Shown here one piece after another: positions 56,549 to 64,000 of a stretch of DNA of 64,000 bases; position 1 is the first letter of the stretch; every line of letters starts with the position of its first letter. Made by a program: the position numbers and the translations under genes. The notes below the pieces were generated by a model. It was given only the letters and a program-made list of their open reading frames with translations. It had not been told where the DNA came from and searched no databases. The stretch spans positions 2,622,116-2,686,115 of the forward strand of contig NZ_FSRO01000001.1 in the NCBI RefSeq assembly GCF_900143275.1, in the 5' to 3' direction. This DNA is from Nitrosomonas cryotolerans ATCC 49181 (GTDB taxonomy: Bacteria; Pseudomonadota; Gammaproteobacteria; Burkholderiales; Nitrosomonadaceae).

Positions 56549-58735
56549 ATGAATGGTCGTCCGCCTTATAAAAAGGACTTACGCTTGATTGGTGCTGGCC
56601 ACAGCCATATTATTGTTATCAAACGATTGGGTATGGTTCCTCCGCCAGGAATCAGAATCACGCTCATTAGCGACGATACTCACACCCCTTATTCAGGCAT
56701 GTTGCCAGGCTTAATTGCGGGTCATTACTTATTTGATGATTGCCATATAGATCTACGCAAACTCTGCCAATGGGCCGGTGTACAGTTTATTCGTGGTACA
56801 GTCAAACGGTTAGATCCCATGACTAAAAGTATAATCTGCCACCAATATCCTTCTTTGCGTTACGATTTATTATCAATTAATATCGGCTCTCAACCAGCAC
56901 TTAATACCATTAGAGGTACGCTGGCGCATGGTTATGCAGTCAAACCCGTCAAGCAATTTCTCAATGGCTGGCATCAATGGATACAATCAGCCTACTCATC
57001 AAATCGGCAGTATAATATCGTCATGGTGGGCGGTGGCGCTGCTGGAGTGGAAGTATTACTGGCCATGCATTATAAACTCTGTAACACGACCCCTATCCAT
57101 GCTCGCTTTACCCTCGTGTGTGCTGATAAACACTTACTCCAATCACATAATAAGTGCGCACAGAAATTTTTTACCAACCATTTCCGCACATTGAACATCA
57201 ACATTATTACCGGAAAAAAGGTAATCGCATCCACTGCCAATCACTTGTTGCTGGATGACCATACTTCACTCGATGCTGATTTTGTTGCATGGGCAATCAA
57301 TGCTGAAGCACAAACATGGCTCACAAAAAGTGGGTTAAAATGCGATAGCAAGGGATTTATACAAGTTGACAGGTATCTTTGCAGCATCTCTCATCCAGAC
57401 ATATTCGCCGTTGGTGACAGCGCTGCATTTATGCCAACTCCATTACCCAAAGCAGGCGTATATGCTGTGCGTCAGGGACCTATTTTAGCTCACAACCTGA
57501 TTGCGACATTTCAGCGACGGCCATTGCGGCCTTTTAAACCACAACATCGCTTTCTGAGTTTATTAACGACGGGCAATCGTTATGCAATCGCTTCACATGG
57601 TCCTCTGTTTGCGAGCGGAAAATGGGCTTGGCGCTGGAAAAACCATATTGATCAGACATTTATGGCGCGCTTTAACCCTACCCCCATGCCCGTTAAAAAC
57701 GATTTCAATGGTAGCGCCCAAACAGCAATGCGCTGTGGCGGCTGCGGGGCTAAGGTGAGCCGCGATATTCTTCAAAATGTGTTAACGCAGCTTACCGTTC
57801 CATCTAATCCGGATATCATCAGTGGACAGAGGGATGATGCGGTCATCATCAATCCGCCGCCAGCGATGCAATGGATACAATCCGTTGATTTTTTTAGAAG
57901 TTTTATTGATGACGCTTACTTATTTGGTCGCATTGCTGCAATTCATAGCCTGGGGGACATATACGCGATGGGCGGCAAACCGCATTCAGCATTAGTTACC
58001 GCCATTATCCCTTATAATGACAGGCCAATTATGCAGGAAACCCTGCTGCATTTAATGCAGGGGGCGCTAACAACCCTAAATGGAGAGAACACTACTTTAA
58101 TAGGCGGCCACAGCGGCGAAGGACCTGAAGTGGCATTTGGCCTGACTGTCAATGGCACACTCACACCAGGCCAGGCTTTGACTAAAACAGGACTCGTTCC
58201 TGGCGACAATCTGATTATTACCAAGCCACTAGGTAGTGGTGTGTTATTAGCAGCAAATATGACTGCTCGCTGCCAAGGACGTTGGCTTGATGACGCGCTG
58301 ACATTCATGCTACAAAGCAATCGCGCTGCCGTACCCATCTTACGCCTATATGGAGCTCGCAGCTGCACTGATGTAACCGGTTTTGGTTTGCTAGGGCATT
58401 TACAAGAAATGCTCACAGCATCTCAATGTAATGCAACCATAGCGCTGGATGCCATTCCAGTCATGCAAGGCGCGCAATACTGTAGTTCACAAGGTATTCA
58501 AAGCACACTTTATCCAGCCAATAAACAATCTAGCGGCTGTCAACATTATATTGGTCGTCACCCCAGCTACCCTTTACTGTTCGACCCGCAAACCGCGGGC
58601 GGATTATTAGTCGGCATACCCGCTCAATCGGCGGATGAATGCCTTCATGCGCTCACTATTGCCGGGTACACCGCAGCCAAAATCGGGACAATAGATGAAC
58701 AGGGTTCAAATGCTTTAATCACACTCAACGGATAA
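56549..58735 (+). CDS. selD: Fused NADH-dehydrogenase-like/selenophosphate synthase
   Basis: The 728-residue fusion has an N-terminal FAD/NAD(P)-binding pyridine-nucleotide oxidoreductase domain (about 1-390; GAGHSHIIVIKRL at the N-terminus, VMVGGGAAGVEVLLAM near residue 155, and ICSISHPDIFAVGDSAAFM-type FAD motif near 285-300). The SelD domain (about 394-728) has the catalytic Cys and Lys in RCGGCGAKVS (Cys399, Lys402 by alignment to E. coli C17/K20; Cys, not Sec), DAVIINPP, and GGHSGEGPEVAFGLTVNG. SelD makes selenophosphate from selenide and ATP. The redox domain may help with selenide supply. It converges with mnmH, whose product uses selenophosphate. Confidence 0.92.
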   Translation: MNGRPPYKKDLRLIGAGHSHIIVIKRLGMVPPPGIRITLISDDTHTPYSGMLPGLIAGHYLFDDCHIDLRKLCQWAGVQFIRGTVKRLDPMTKSIICHQYPSLRYDLLSINIGSQPALNTIRGTLAHGYAVKPVKQFLNGWHQWIQSAYSSNRQYNIVMVGGGAAGVEVLLAMHYKLCNTTPIHARFTLVCADKHLLQSHNKCAQKFFTNHFRTLNINIITGKKVIASTANHLLLDDHTSLDADFVAWAINAEAQTWLTKSGLKCDSKGFIQVDRYLCSISHPDIFAVGDSAAFMPTPLPKAGVYAVRQGPILAHNLIATFQRRPLRPFKPQHRFLSLLTTGNRYAIASHGPLFASGKWAWRWKNHIDQTFMARFNPTPMPVKNDFNGSAQTAMRCGGCGAKVSRDILQNVLTQLTVPSNPDIISGQRDDAVIINPPPAMQWIQSVDFFRSFIDDAYLFGRIAAIHSLGDIYAMGGKPHSALVTAIIPYNDRPIMQETLLHLMQGALTTLNGENTTLIGGHSGEGPEVAFGLTVNGTLTPGQALTKTGLVPGDNLIITKPLGSGVLLAANMTARCQGRWLDDALTFMLQSNRAAVPILRLYGARSCTDVTGFGLLGHLQEMLTASQCNATIALDAIPVMQGAQYCSSQGIQSTLYPANKQSSGCQHYIGRHPSYPLLFDPQTAGGLLVGIPAQSADECLHALTIAGYTAAKIGTIDEQGSNALITLNG

Positions 58736-58800
58736 ATGACTTGATCCCTGAAGTATTTCCAGTCGCACCTTTGATTACATTTTCTTGCTACCCCAAACCT

Positions 58801-59916
58801 TCATTTTTGCCGGGCCCAGTCGAGTACTTCCGTATAATTGCCTCTAAACACAATCCACTCCTTATTCTTATGAATTTGATATTCGTACATAGGGTCATAG
58901 TATTCATTGAGCAACACCGTTATCCAGGCTTCATGACCCAGAATACTCCCCGAACTCAATTGGGTTCGTATAGCATGCTCTAACAAGGTGGCAACATAAT
59001 TATAGCGTTCTAGCCCCAGGCGTTTTTGCATACGTAACAAGCTCTCACTGAGATAATTACTAAAGCGCACAAAACCATGTTCAGAACAAGCCATCTCAAA
59101 GCTGTCAAGCATGTTAATCACATATTCTTGCAAAACCCGCTGCACACGGAATTCCAGAGACATATCCACTAGTGCCAGAGGAGAACGTCTCATGGCATCA
59201 AAAAATGCCATAGGAATGCCTACAGCACCAATATTTTGACTCTCATCTTCAACAAAAAGGACCTGTTTACGAGGCGTTGCCAATATCGTATGGAGCAAAT
59301 CGATCGCCAAAGCATGCTCAAAGCTAGATTGTGTCGGCTGATGATCAATCATACGTCCAAAACTAGAACCACGATGATTGGCGTGTTTCTCCAGATCAAC
59401 ACTATTGGCAAGCTGATTAATCAGCCGAGTTTTAGCTACCCCTGTTTTACCACCTATTCTTATTATTGAGACATTGCTCGCTACTTCATCGAGCACACCA
59501 ATCAGCGATCGTCTCAATGCCTTATACCCACCTGCTATCAACGGAACTTCCACACCTGCCTCGCTCATCCATTGACGAGCTAGATTTGATCGCATTCCTC
59601 CCCGCCAACAGTACAAATGAATGTCAGCATTCACTGCAGCCAATTCACACCAACTACGAATACGTTCGGCTTTAAGCCTGCCACAAACCAATTCATGGCC
59701 TAATTTAACCGCCGCCAGCTGTCCCCGCTGTTTATAGCAAGTTCCAACCAAATGACGTTCTCTATTATTAAGGATGGGGATATTTGTGGCGTACGGAAAA
59801 CTGCCTTTGGCAAACTCGTCCTCTGCCCGCACATCTATAAACGCGGTGTGACACAAAAACAAATTACGAAAATTTTCAGCTGTCACCAAATAATCTGGAA
59901 TCACTATAAAACCCAT
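58801..59916 (-). CDS. mnmH: tRNA 2-selenouridine synthase
   Basis: The 371-residue protein has an N-terminal rhodanese domain (about 12-125) with the active Cys in HLYCWRGGMRS (Cys103), and a C-terminal P-loop domain (about 145-365). It converts 2-thiouridine to 2-selenouridine at tRNA wobble position 34 with selenophosphate. The P-loop reads GGKTGVAKTRL: the usual Gly before the Lys is Ala, verified in the codon at 59434-59436 (GCT). I prefer the ATG at 59916; a TTG nine bases earlier is possible. It faces the fused selD gene, with 65 bp between the stops. Confidence 0.9.
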   Translation of the reverse strand: MGFIVIPDYLVTAENFRNLFLCHTAFIDVRAEDEFAKGSFPYATNIPILNNRERHLVGTCYKQRGQLAAVKLGHELVCGRLKAERIRSWCELAAVNADIHLYCWRGGMRSNLARQWMSEAGVEVPLIAGGYKALRRSLIGVLDEVASNVSIIRIGGKTGVAKTRLINQLANSVDLEKHANHRGSSFGRMIDHQPTQSSFEHALAIDLLHTILATPRKQVLFVEDESQNIGAVGIPMAFFDAMRRSPLALVDMSLEFRVQRVLQEYVINMLDSFEMACSEHGFVRFSNYLSESLLRMQKRLGLERYNYVATLLEHAIRTQLSSGSILGHEAWITVLLNEYYDPMYEYQIHKNKEWIVFRGNYTEVLDWARQK

Positions 59917-60416
59917 TACAATCAAAACCTAAAATTTCCATATACCCAATTATTGCATTACAAGATGTCATTTATAAGCATTTTTCTTTTACATCATAAA
60001 GATAAATAATTAATATTCATTACACCCCATTTTATCGACTGTTTTGTGTTCCTCGGAATAACCGGGCAAAACACTTGGTTTCTTAATGGAATCGGGGATA
60101 GCTATACTGGCAAACTTGTTATCGGGCGAAATTTAAAAGACATTCGAGATAGGCATGACATGACTGTTGTTTTGATACAACATTTGCTTAATATTGCCTT
60201 GACACGAAAATATACCTTATATAAGCTGCGGAGTAGTCAAATATGACACACTTATATTTATTAAGCAACGTCAGCGGTCAGCGTTTGAATGAAAATTTTC
60301 CAGCCAGCAAAAAATGAGTTAAGAAGGATTAATAATCAGAATTGGCACGCTCAACCAGAATTCCTTGCTTTTTTAGAAAGCAAGATGACAAGCAACATTA
60401 CTTCGAGGGGAAGATC
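59917..60416. other. Intergenic upstream of the lipid operon
   Basis: About 500 bp between divergent mnmH and the acyl-AMP ligase gene. It contains a candidate promoter at 60199-60225. A 66-codon forward frame (60046-60246) has no family resemblance. Confidence 0.5.
60199..60225 (+). promoter_or_regulatory. Candidate sigma-70 promoter for the lipid operon
   Basis: A consensus TTGACA (60199-60204) is followed after a 15-bp spacer by TATAAG (60220-60225). The spacer is slightly short. It lies about 190 bp before the proposed start at 60417. Prediction only. Confidence 0.4.
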
Positions 60417-62240
60417 TTGAGTTCGACAATAACCAAGTTGAACGCTCCGCTAACGCAAGCGTTTGATTTTCAACCTTCAAGCGAATCGCAAATAACACCG
60501 ACGCCCACATACCATGTATTAGCTCAGCGGTTAGCAAACTTTGATACCCTAACTGACGCTTTGGAATATGCTGCAAAGGGAAAGACGGGGTTTAATTTTT
60601 ATGATGCTAGAGGCAATTTACGCTCGGTTCTCGCCTATTATGCATTGAGACAAAACGCTCGCATATTGGCGCAACGCTTATCCGGTATGGGCTTAACCCG
60701 GGGAGATCGAGTTGCCATCATTGCAGATACATCACCCGAATTCGTCGAGTTATTTTTTGCATGTCGCTATGCAGGTCTAGTCCCATTTGCGATGCCAGTT
60801 CCAGTCAATCTTGGCAGTCACGCAATTTATGTTCAACAGCTTCGAGGAATGCTTGAAGGCAGCCAGGCCAGCATTGCGCTCGCTAATGTCGATTATATTA
60901 ATTTCCTTGAAGAGGCAGCAGCAGGAATCACCGGTTTACAATGGGTTGGTACGCCTGGAAAACTTGAAAATTTCCCGATCGCAGAGATAGAATTACAGTC
61001 GAATCACCCAGATGAAACAGCCTATTTACAATTTACATCGGGCAGTACTCGAACACCGCGTGGAGTAGTCATCACAGAGCGTGCTTTGATGTGCAATCTT
61101 CAAGGCATCGTTCGAAGTGGCCTGGAAATACAACCAGGCGATCGTAGCGCATCATGGTTGCCCTTTTATCATGATATGGGACTAGTTGGTTTAGTTCTTG
61201 CACCGATGGTGACACAAATCTCGGTGGATTATCTGGCAACACGTGATTTTGCGATTCGTCCATTACAATGGCTAAGATTAATCAGTCGTAACCGCTGCAC
61301 CATCGCATTCAGTCAGCCTTTTGGTCTAAAACTGTGCACACTACGTGTACGCGAATCTGATCTAAAGGAGCTCGATCTCAGCAGTTGGCGCGCAGCAGGT
61401 GTTGGCGCAGAAATGATCCGCCACGATATTTTGAGAAAATTTTCCGATAAATTTTCATCGGCGGGTTTTGATGAGCATGCCTTTCTGCCATGCTACGGAC
61501 TTGCAGAATCAACGCTTGCAGTCACTTTCTCCAAAATCAATACCGGCTTACAAAGTATACGAATAGACAGCAAAACACTGACAGACAAGAAAATGGCAGT
61601 CAGACTGCAGGCTGAAGGTAGGAAATATAACGAATTTGTGAACTGCGGTCGCCCACTCCCTGGACACACCGTTAAAATTGTCGATGAAGATGGTCAAGAA
61701 TTATCTGACATGATGGTTGGCAGTGTATTGGTTCACGGAGATAGTGTTATGACCGGTTATTTTAACAACCCTGAAGAAACACATCGAACACTCAAACCTG
61801 GAAACTGGCTGGATACGGGTGATATTGGCTTTCTATTTGATGGCGACTTGTATATAACAGGGCGTCGAACGGATGTCATTATTGTAAATGGCCGCAATAT
61901 TCGTGCTCAGGATATTGAAGAATTAGCCGAACAACAACCAGAAGTAAGATCGCGCGAAGCTTCTGCCTTCGGCGTAAATGGTGTTGATAACACAACCACA
62001 GTTGTGCTGGTCATTGAATGTCGATTAACATCTGTAACAGAGCGACAATCACTCACTAGCCGTTTACAACAGCTCGTATATATGGCATTCGGGGTAAGTT
62101 GTTTGGTTGAATTAGTACCGCCACACACTCTACCGCGCACTTCTTCTGGGAAATTATCACGTTTTGCTGCGCGGCAGGGATTTATTCAGCGAACAAATTT
62201 AATTGATCAATTGTCCCTGGTTGAATCTGGAGATAGATAA
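60417..62240 (+). CDS. Fatty acyl-AMP ligase / acyl-ACP synthetase
   Basis: The 607-residue ANL-superfamily enzyme activates fatty acids as acyl-adenylates. It has the FAAL-type P-loop FTSGSTRTPRGVVITERAL (about residues 205-223), the LPCYGLAESTLAVTFSK region, and the C-terminal hinge TGRRTDVIIVNGRN. I choose TTG at 60417 because of GAGGGGAAG just before it; a TTG at 60342 would add 25 residues. The SDR gene follows after 6 bp and the ACP soon after, implying the acyl group is loaded on that ACP. It may supply fatty acid for the downstream condensing enzyme. Confidence 0.85.
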   Translation: MSSTITKLNAPLTQAFDFQPSSESQITPTPTYHVLAQRLANFDTLTDALEYAAKGKTGFNFYDARGNLRSVLAYYALRQNARILAQRLSGMGLTRGDRVAIIADTSPEFVELFFACRYAGLVPFAMPVPVNLGSHAIYVQQLRGMLEGSQASIALANVDYINFLEEAAAGITGLQWVGTPGKLENFPIAEIELQSNHPDETAYLQFTSGSTRTPRGVVITERALMCNLQGIVRSGLEIQPGDRSASWLPFYHDMGLVGLVLAPMVTQISVDYLATRDFAIRPLQWLRLISRNRCTIAFSQPFGLKLCTLRVRESDLKELDLSSWRAAGVGAEMIRHDILRKFSDKFSSAGFDEHAFLPCYGLAESTLAVTFSKINTGLQSIRIDSKTLTDKKMAVRLQAEGRKYNEFVNCGRPLPGHTVKIVDEDGQELSDMMVGSVLVHGDSVMTGYFNNPEETHRTLKPGNWLDTGDIGFLFDGDLYITGRRTDVIIVNGRNIRAQDIEELAEQQPEVRSREASAFGVNGVDNTTTVVLVIECRLTSVTERQSLTSRLQQLVYMAFGVSCLVELVPPHTLPRTSSGKLSRFAARQGFIQRTNLIDQLSLVESGDR

Positions 62241-62246
62241 TCAAAT

Positions 62247-63158
62247 ATGCCAAAATTAGTAGCAATAACGGGCGCTACTGGTTTCATTGGTAAGGTAATT
62301 TTACATAAGCTTATTGAAGACAATTGGACAGTCCGGGCACTCACTCGGTTACCTCGCGAAAATAGCGATTCAATACAATGGATCCATGGAGATTTAGATA
62401 ATTTCATAGCATTACGAGAGCTGGTGAGAAATGCTGATGCTGTCATACACTGTGCCGGATTAGTACGGGGAAGCGTTTTTGATGAATTTGTTCATACCAA
62501 TACACAGGGCACAGCTCATCTCCTGCACGCCATTACGGAGCAGAAATTAAATCCGCGATTTCTGCTCGTTTCATCTCTTGCAGCCAGACAGCCGGAACTT
62601 TCATGGTATGCAAAAAGCAAGTATATGGCCGAGCAGATTATTATGAATTGCCCCAGCGATATGGCCTGGGCGGTTTTCCGCCCTACTGCTGTTTATGGTC
62701 CTGGAGATAAAGAGCTTAAACCACTTTTTCAGGCGATGCGGCGCGGGATATTACCTGTGATTGGCAAGCCAACTAATCGCTTTGGCCTTTTGCATGTAGA
62801 CGATTTCGCTACCGCAATTCAACATTGGCTTGCTACAAAAATACCCGTAAAAGGGGTTTTTGAACTTGATGATGGCACAGCGGGTGGATATAGTTACCAG
62901 ATATTAACTTCGATCGCGCAAGAAATATGGGGACGACCGGTCCATTGCATCACTTTACCAATATCATTCATTAAATTAATTGCCGTTTCAAATTTATGGC
63001 TCGCTCGGCTTTTCCATTATGCACCTATGTTAACGCCAGGAAAGGTAAAGGAATTACAACATAAAGACTGGGTATGTGATATCACGCCTCTGACTCAGGC
63101 ACTGCCCGGTTGGCGACCTTGCGTTCGCCTACATGACTCATTATCTCAAATAATCTGA
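62247..63158 (+). CDS. Extended SDR (NAD-dependent epimerase/dehydratase), CerR-like candidate
   Basis: The 303-residue oxidoreductase has the NAD(P) motif GATGFIG (residues 9-15), the catalytic YAKSK (Tyr-x-x-x-Lys) following a Ser-rich strand, and the FRPTAVYGPGDKEL segment of extended SDRs. In alphaproteobacterial ceramide clusters a protein of this class (CerR) reduces the 3-keto group. The same role here is inferred only from its place between the acyl-AMP ligase, ACP and serine-palmitoyltransferase-like genes. Confidence 0.8.
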   Translation: MPKLVAITGATGFIGKVILHKLIEDNWTVRALTRLPRENSDSIQWIHGDLDNFIALRELVRNADAVIHCAGLVRGSVFDEFVHTNTQGTAHLLHAITEQKLNPRFLLVSSLAARQPELSWYAKSKYMAEQIIMNCPSDMAWAVFRPTAVYGPGDKELKPLFQAMRRGILPVIGKPTNRFGLLHVDDFATAIQHWLATKIPVKGVFELDDGTAGGYSYQILTSIAQEIWGRPVHCITLPISFIKLIAVSNLWLARLFHYAPMLTPGKVKELQHKDWVCDITPLTQALPGWRPCVRLHDSLSQII

Positions 63159-63188
63159 CTCTTAAAATAACCTATTAATCATTGACCT

Positions 63189-63443
63189 ATGGCAGAATCC
63201 AATTACGACGAGATCATGCTGCAGCTTTGCCAGCGGCTTAAAAATCTAACGACCTCTGATACGATTATTACGCCAGAAACCAATCTCATTAATCAATTAG
63301 CCATTGATTCTATAAAACTCTTAAACTTAATCATGGAAATAGAAGATCATTTTGATATTTCTGTACCACTAAACGTACTTGCTGACGTTCACACTGTTCG
63401 TGATCTTGCAGACCTTATATATAAAATCAAATCTACGGCATAA
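63189..63443 (+). CDS. Acyl carrier protein
   Basis: The 84-residue acyl carrier protein has the phosphopantetheine Ser41 in the LAIDSIKLLNLIMEIEDHF motif (DSI in place of DSL) and the acidic helix II of ACPs. It is a specialised ACP for this operon rather than the main fatty-acid ACP, judging by context. Its TAA stop shares an A with the ATG of the next gene (TAATG), so the two are translationally coupled. Confidence 0.9.
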   Translation: MAESNYDEIMLQLCQRLKNLTTSDTIITPETNLINQLAIDSIKLLNLIMEIEDHFDISVPLNVLADVHTVRDLADLIYKIKSTA

Positions 63444-64000
63444 TGAATCTCCTCGAAAAACTTGATGCAGCAGCTGCTGCTAGAAAAGCCCTTCTACCAG
63501 CAGGCCTCGGTGCTTTCGGTATCCCTATAGAGGAAATTTATTCATCAACAGAAGCAAGAATAGGTGATCGTCGGGTACTTCTTCTAGGCACTAATAATTA
63601 TCTCGGCCTGACTTTTGCGCCTGAATGTATACAGGCAGCACATGCGGCGATTGACAGTGAAGGGACCGGCACAACCGGATCTCGCATGGCAAATGGGAAC
63701 TACAACGGTCACCGTGCATTAGAACAGGAATTTGCTGATTTTTATCAATGTCGATCCAGTATTGTTTTTACTACAGGTTATCAAGCAAATCTTGGCACTA
63801 TTTCTGGAATAGTCGGTCCTGGCGACGTGGTATTGATTGATGGTGATTCTCATGCCAGTATCTATGATGGGTGCATCTTAAGCGGCGCTGATATTATTCG
63901 GTTTAAACACAATGATATGGCTGACATGGAAAAACGTTTGCGTCGTCTGGGAGAACGAACGCATACTACGTTGATTATTGCCGAAGGCATTTATAGCATG
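63443..64000 (+). CDS. Serine-palmitoyltransferase-like alpha-oxoamine synthase (partial)
   Basis: The open frame runs off the window after 186 codons. It begins MNLLEKLDAAAAARKALLPAG and contains LLGTNNYLGL, GTGTTGSRMANGNYNGHRALEQEFADFY, VFTTGYQANLGTISGIV, and DGDSHASIYDG, all alpha-oxoamine synthase (AONS) motifs. This PLP family includes serine palmitoyltransferase, BioF (KAPA synthase) and KBL. The operon context (ACP, SDR, acyl-AMP ligase) favours a serine palmitoyltransferase-like condensation of acyl-ACP with serine. BioF is less likely as no other biotin gene is present. The PLP lysine is beyond the window edge. Confidence 0.82.
   Translation, partial: MNLLEKLDAAAAARKALLPAGLGAFGIPIEEIYSSTEARIGDRRVLLLGTNNYLGLTFAPECIQAAHAAIDSEGTGTTGSRMANGNYNGHRALEQEFADFYQCRSSIVFTTGYQANLGTISGIVGPGDVVLIDGDSHASIYDGCILSGADIIRFKHNDMADMEKRLRRLGERTHTTLIIAEGIYSM

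Noticed and set aside
60046-60246. 66-codon forward frame before the lipid operon
   Set aside because: No domain, odd composition, and it overlaps the candidate promoter.
1-64000. CRISPR array or restriction/defence island
   Set aside because: No regularly spaced repeats and no cas, restriction, toxin-antitoxin or retron-type genes were seen.
63443-64000. BioF (biotin) assignment of the partial AONS gene
   Set aside because: The same family, but ACP, SDR and acyl-AMP ligase neighbours and the lack of other bio genes favour a serine-palmitoyltransferase-like role. It remains open because the gene is truncated.

Overview
The window looks like a chromosomal stretch from a betaproteobacterium, most likely a Nitrosomonas-like ammonia oxidiser. 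That placement is an inference from the gene families: hopanoid genes, a fused NADH-dehydrogenase-like/SelD protein with MnmH, a PTS reduced to EI/HPr/EIIA, a purM-perM-hda-HAD block and moderate-to-low GC. No ammonia-oxidation gene is present, so genus is not proven. Most of the window is housekeeping sequence with short operons on both strands.

Layout. 0-2.5 kb: a PepSY protein and a PhoP/PhoQ-type two-component pair. 3.2-9 kb: tRNA-Leu(CAG), rnr, rlmB, argS and a SPOR protein, followed by a small mobile element and a decayed dsbA. 9.5-15.8 kb: msrA, gmk, rpoZ, spoT, a STAS-like protein and prpD. 16-20 kb: a gene-poor accessory patch beginning at tRNA-Asn(GTT), with a DUF3465 fusion protein, two adjacent miniature elements, a decayed gene fragment and a DUF1207 outer-membrane protein. 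20-25 kb: a CBS/CNNM membrane protein, ychJ, a cupin, rpmE, rho and trxA. 25-29 kb: an fbpABC iron(III) importer with a candidate Fur box. 29-32.2 kb: DUF3750, a Sel1/transglycosylase protein and an IS3-type transposase relic. 32-45 kb: pyrE, xthA, ampG-like, metX-metW, the PTS trio, a GAF-GGDEF protein, lysS, HAD, hda and a PerM-like protein. 45-49 kb: purM, purN, DUF3108 and an RNA m5C methyltransferase. 49-55 kb: a hopanoid cluster (hpnH, hpnB, hpnM, hpnN). 55.7-60 kb: a PG-binding lipoprotein, fused selD and mnmH. 60-64 kb: fatty acyl-AMP ligase, extended SDR, acyl carrier protein and a serine-palmitoyltransferase-like enzyme cut off by the window end.

The most interesting points are three. 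First, the right-edge four-gene operon resembles the bacterial ceramide (sphingolipid) route and lies about 5.5 kb from hopanoid genes, so two membrane-lipid systems are close together. Second, there are two families of miniature inverted-repeat elements (about 89 bp, four copies; about 110 bp, two copies). Five of the six copies have exact 5-bp target duplications, and the terminal repeats of the two families are related to each other, suggesting one kind of transposase moves both. Third, several genes are decayed or unusual: a dsbA relic beside an element, an IS3 relic, a Walker A Gly-to-Ala change in MnmH, and long G tracts inside purM and the EIIA gene.
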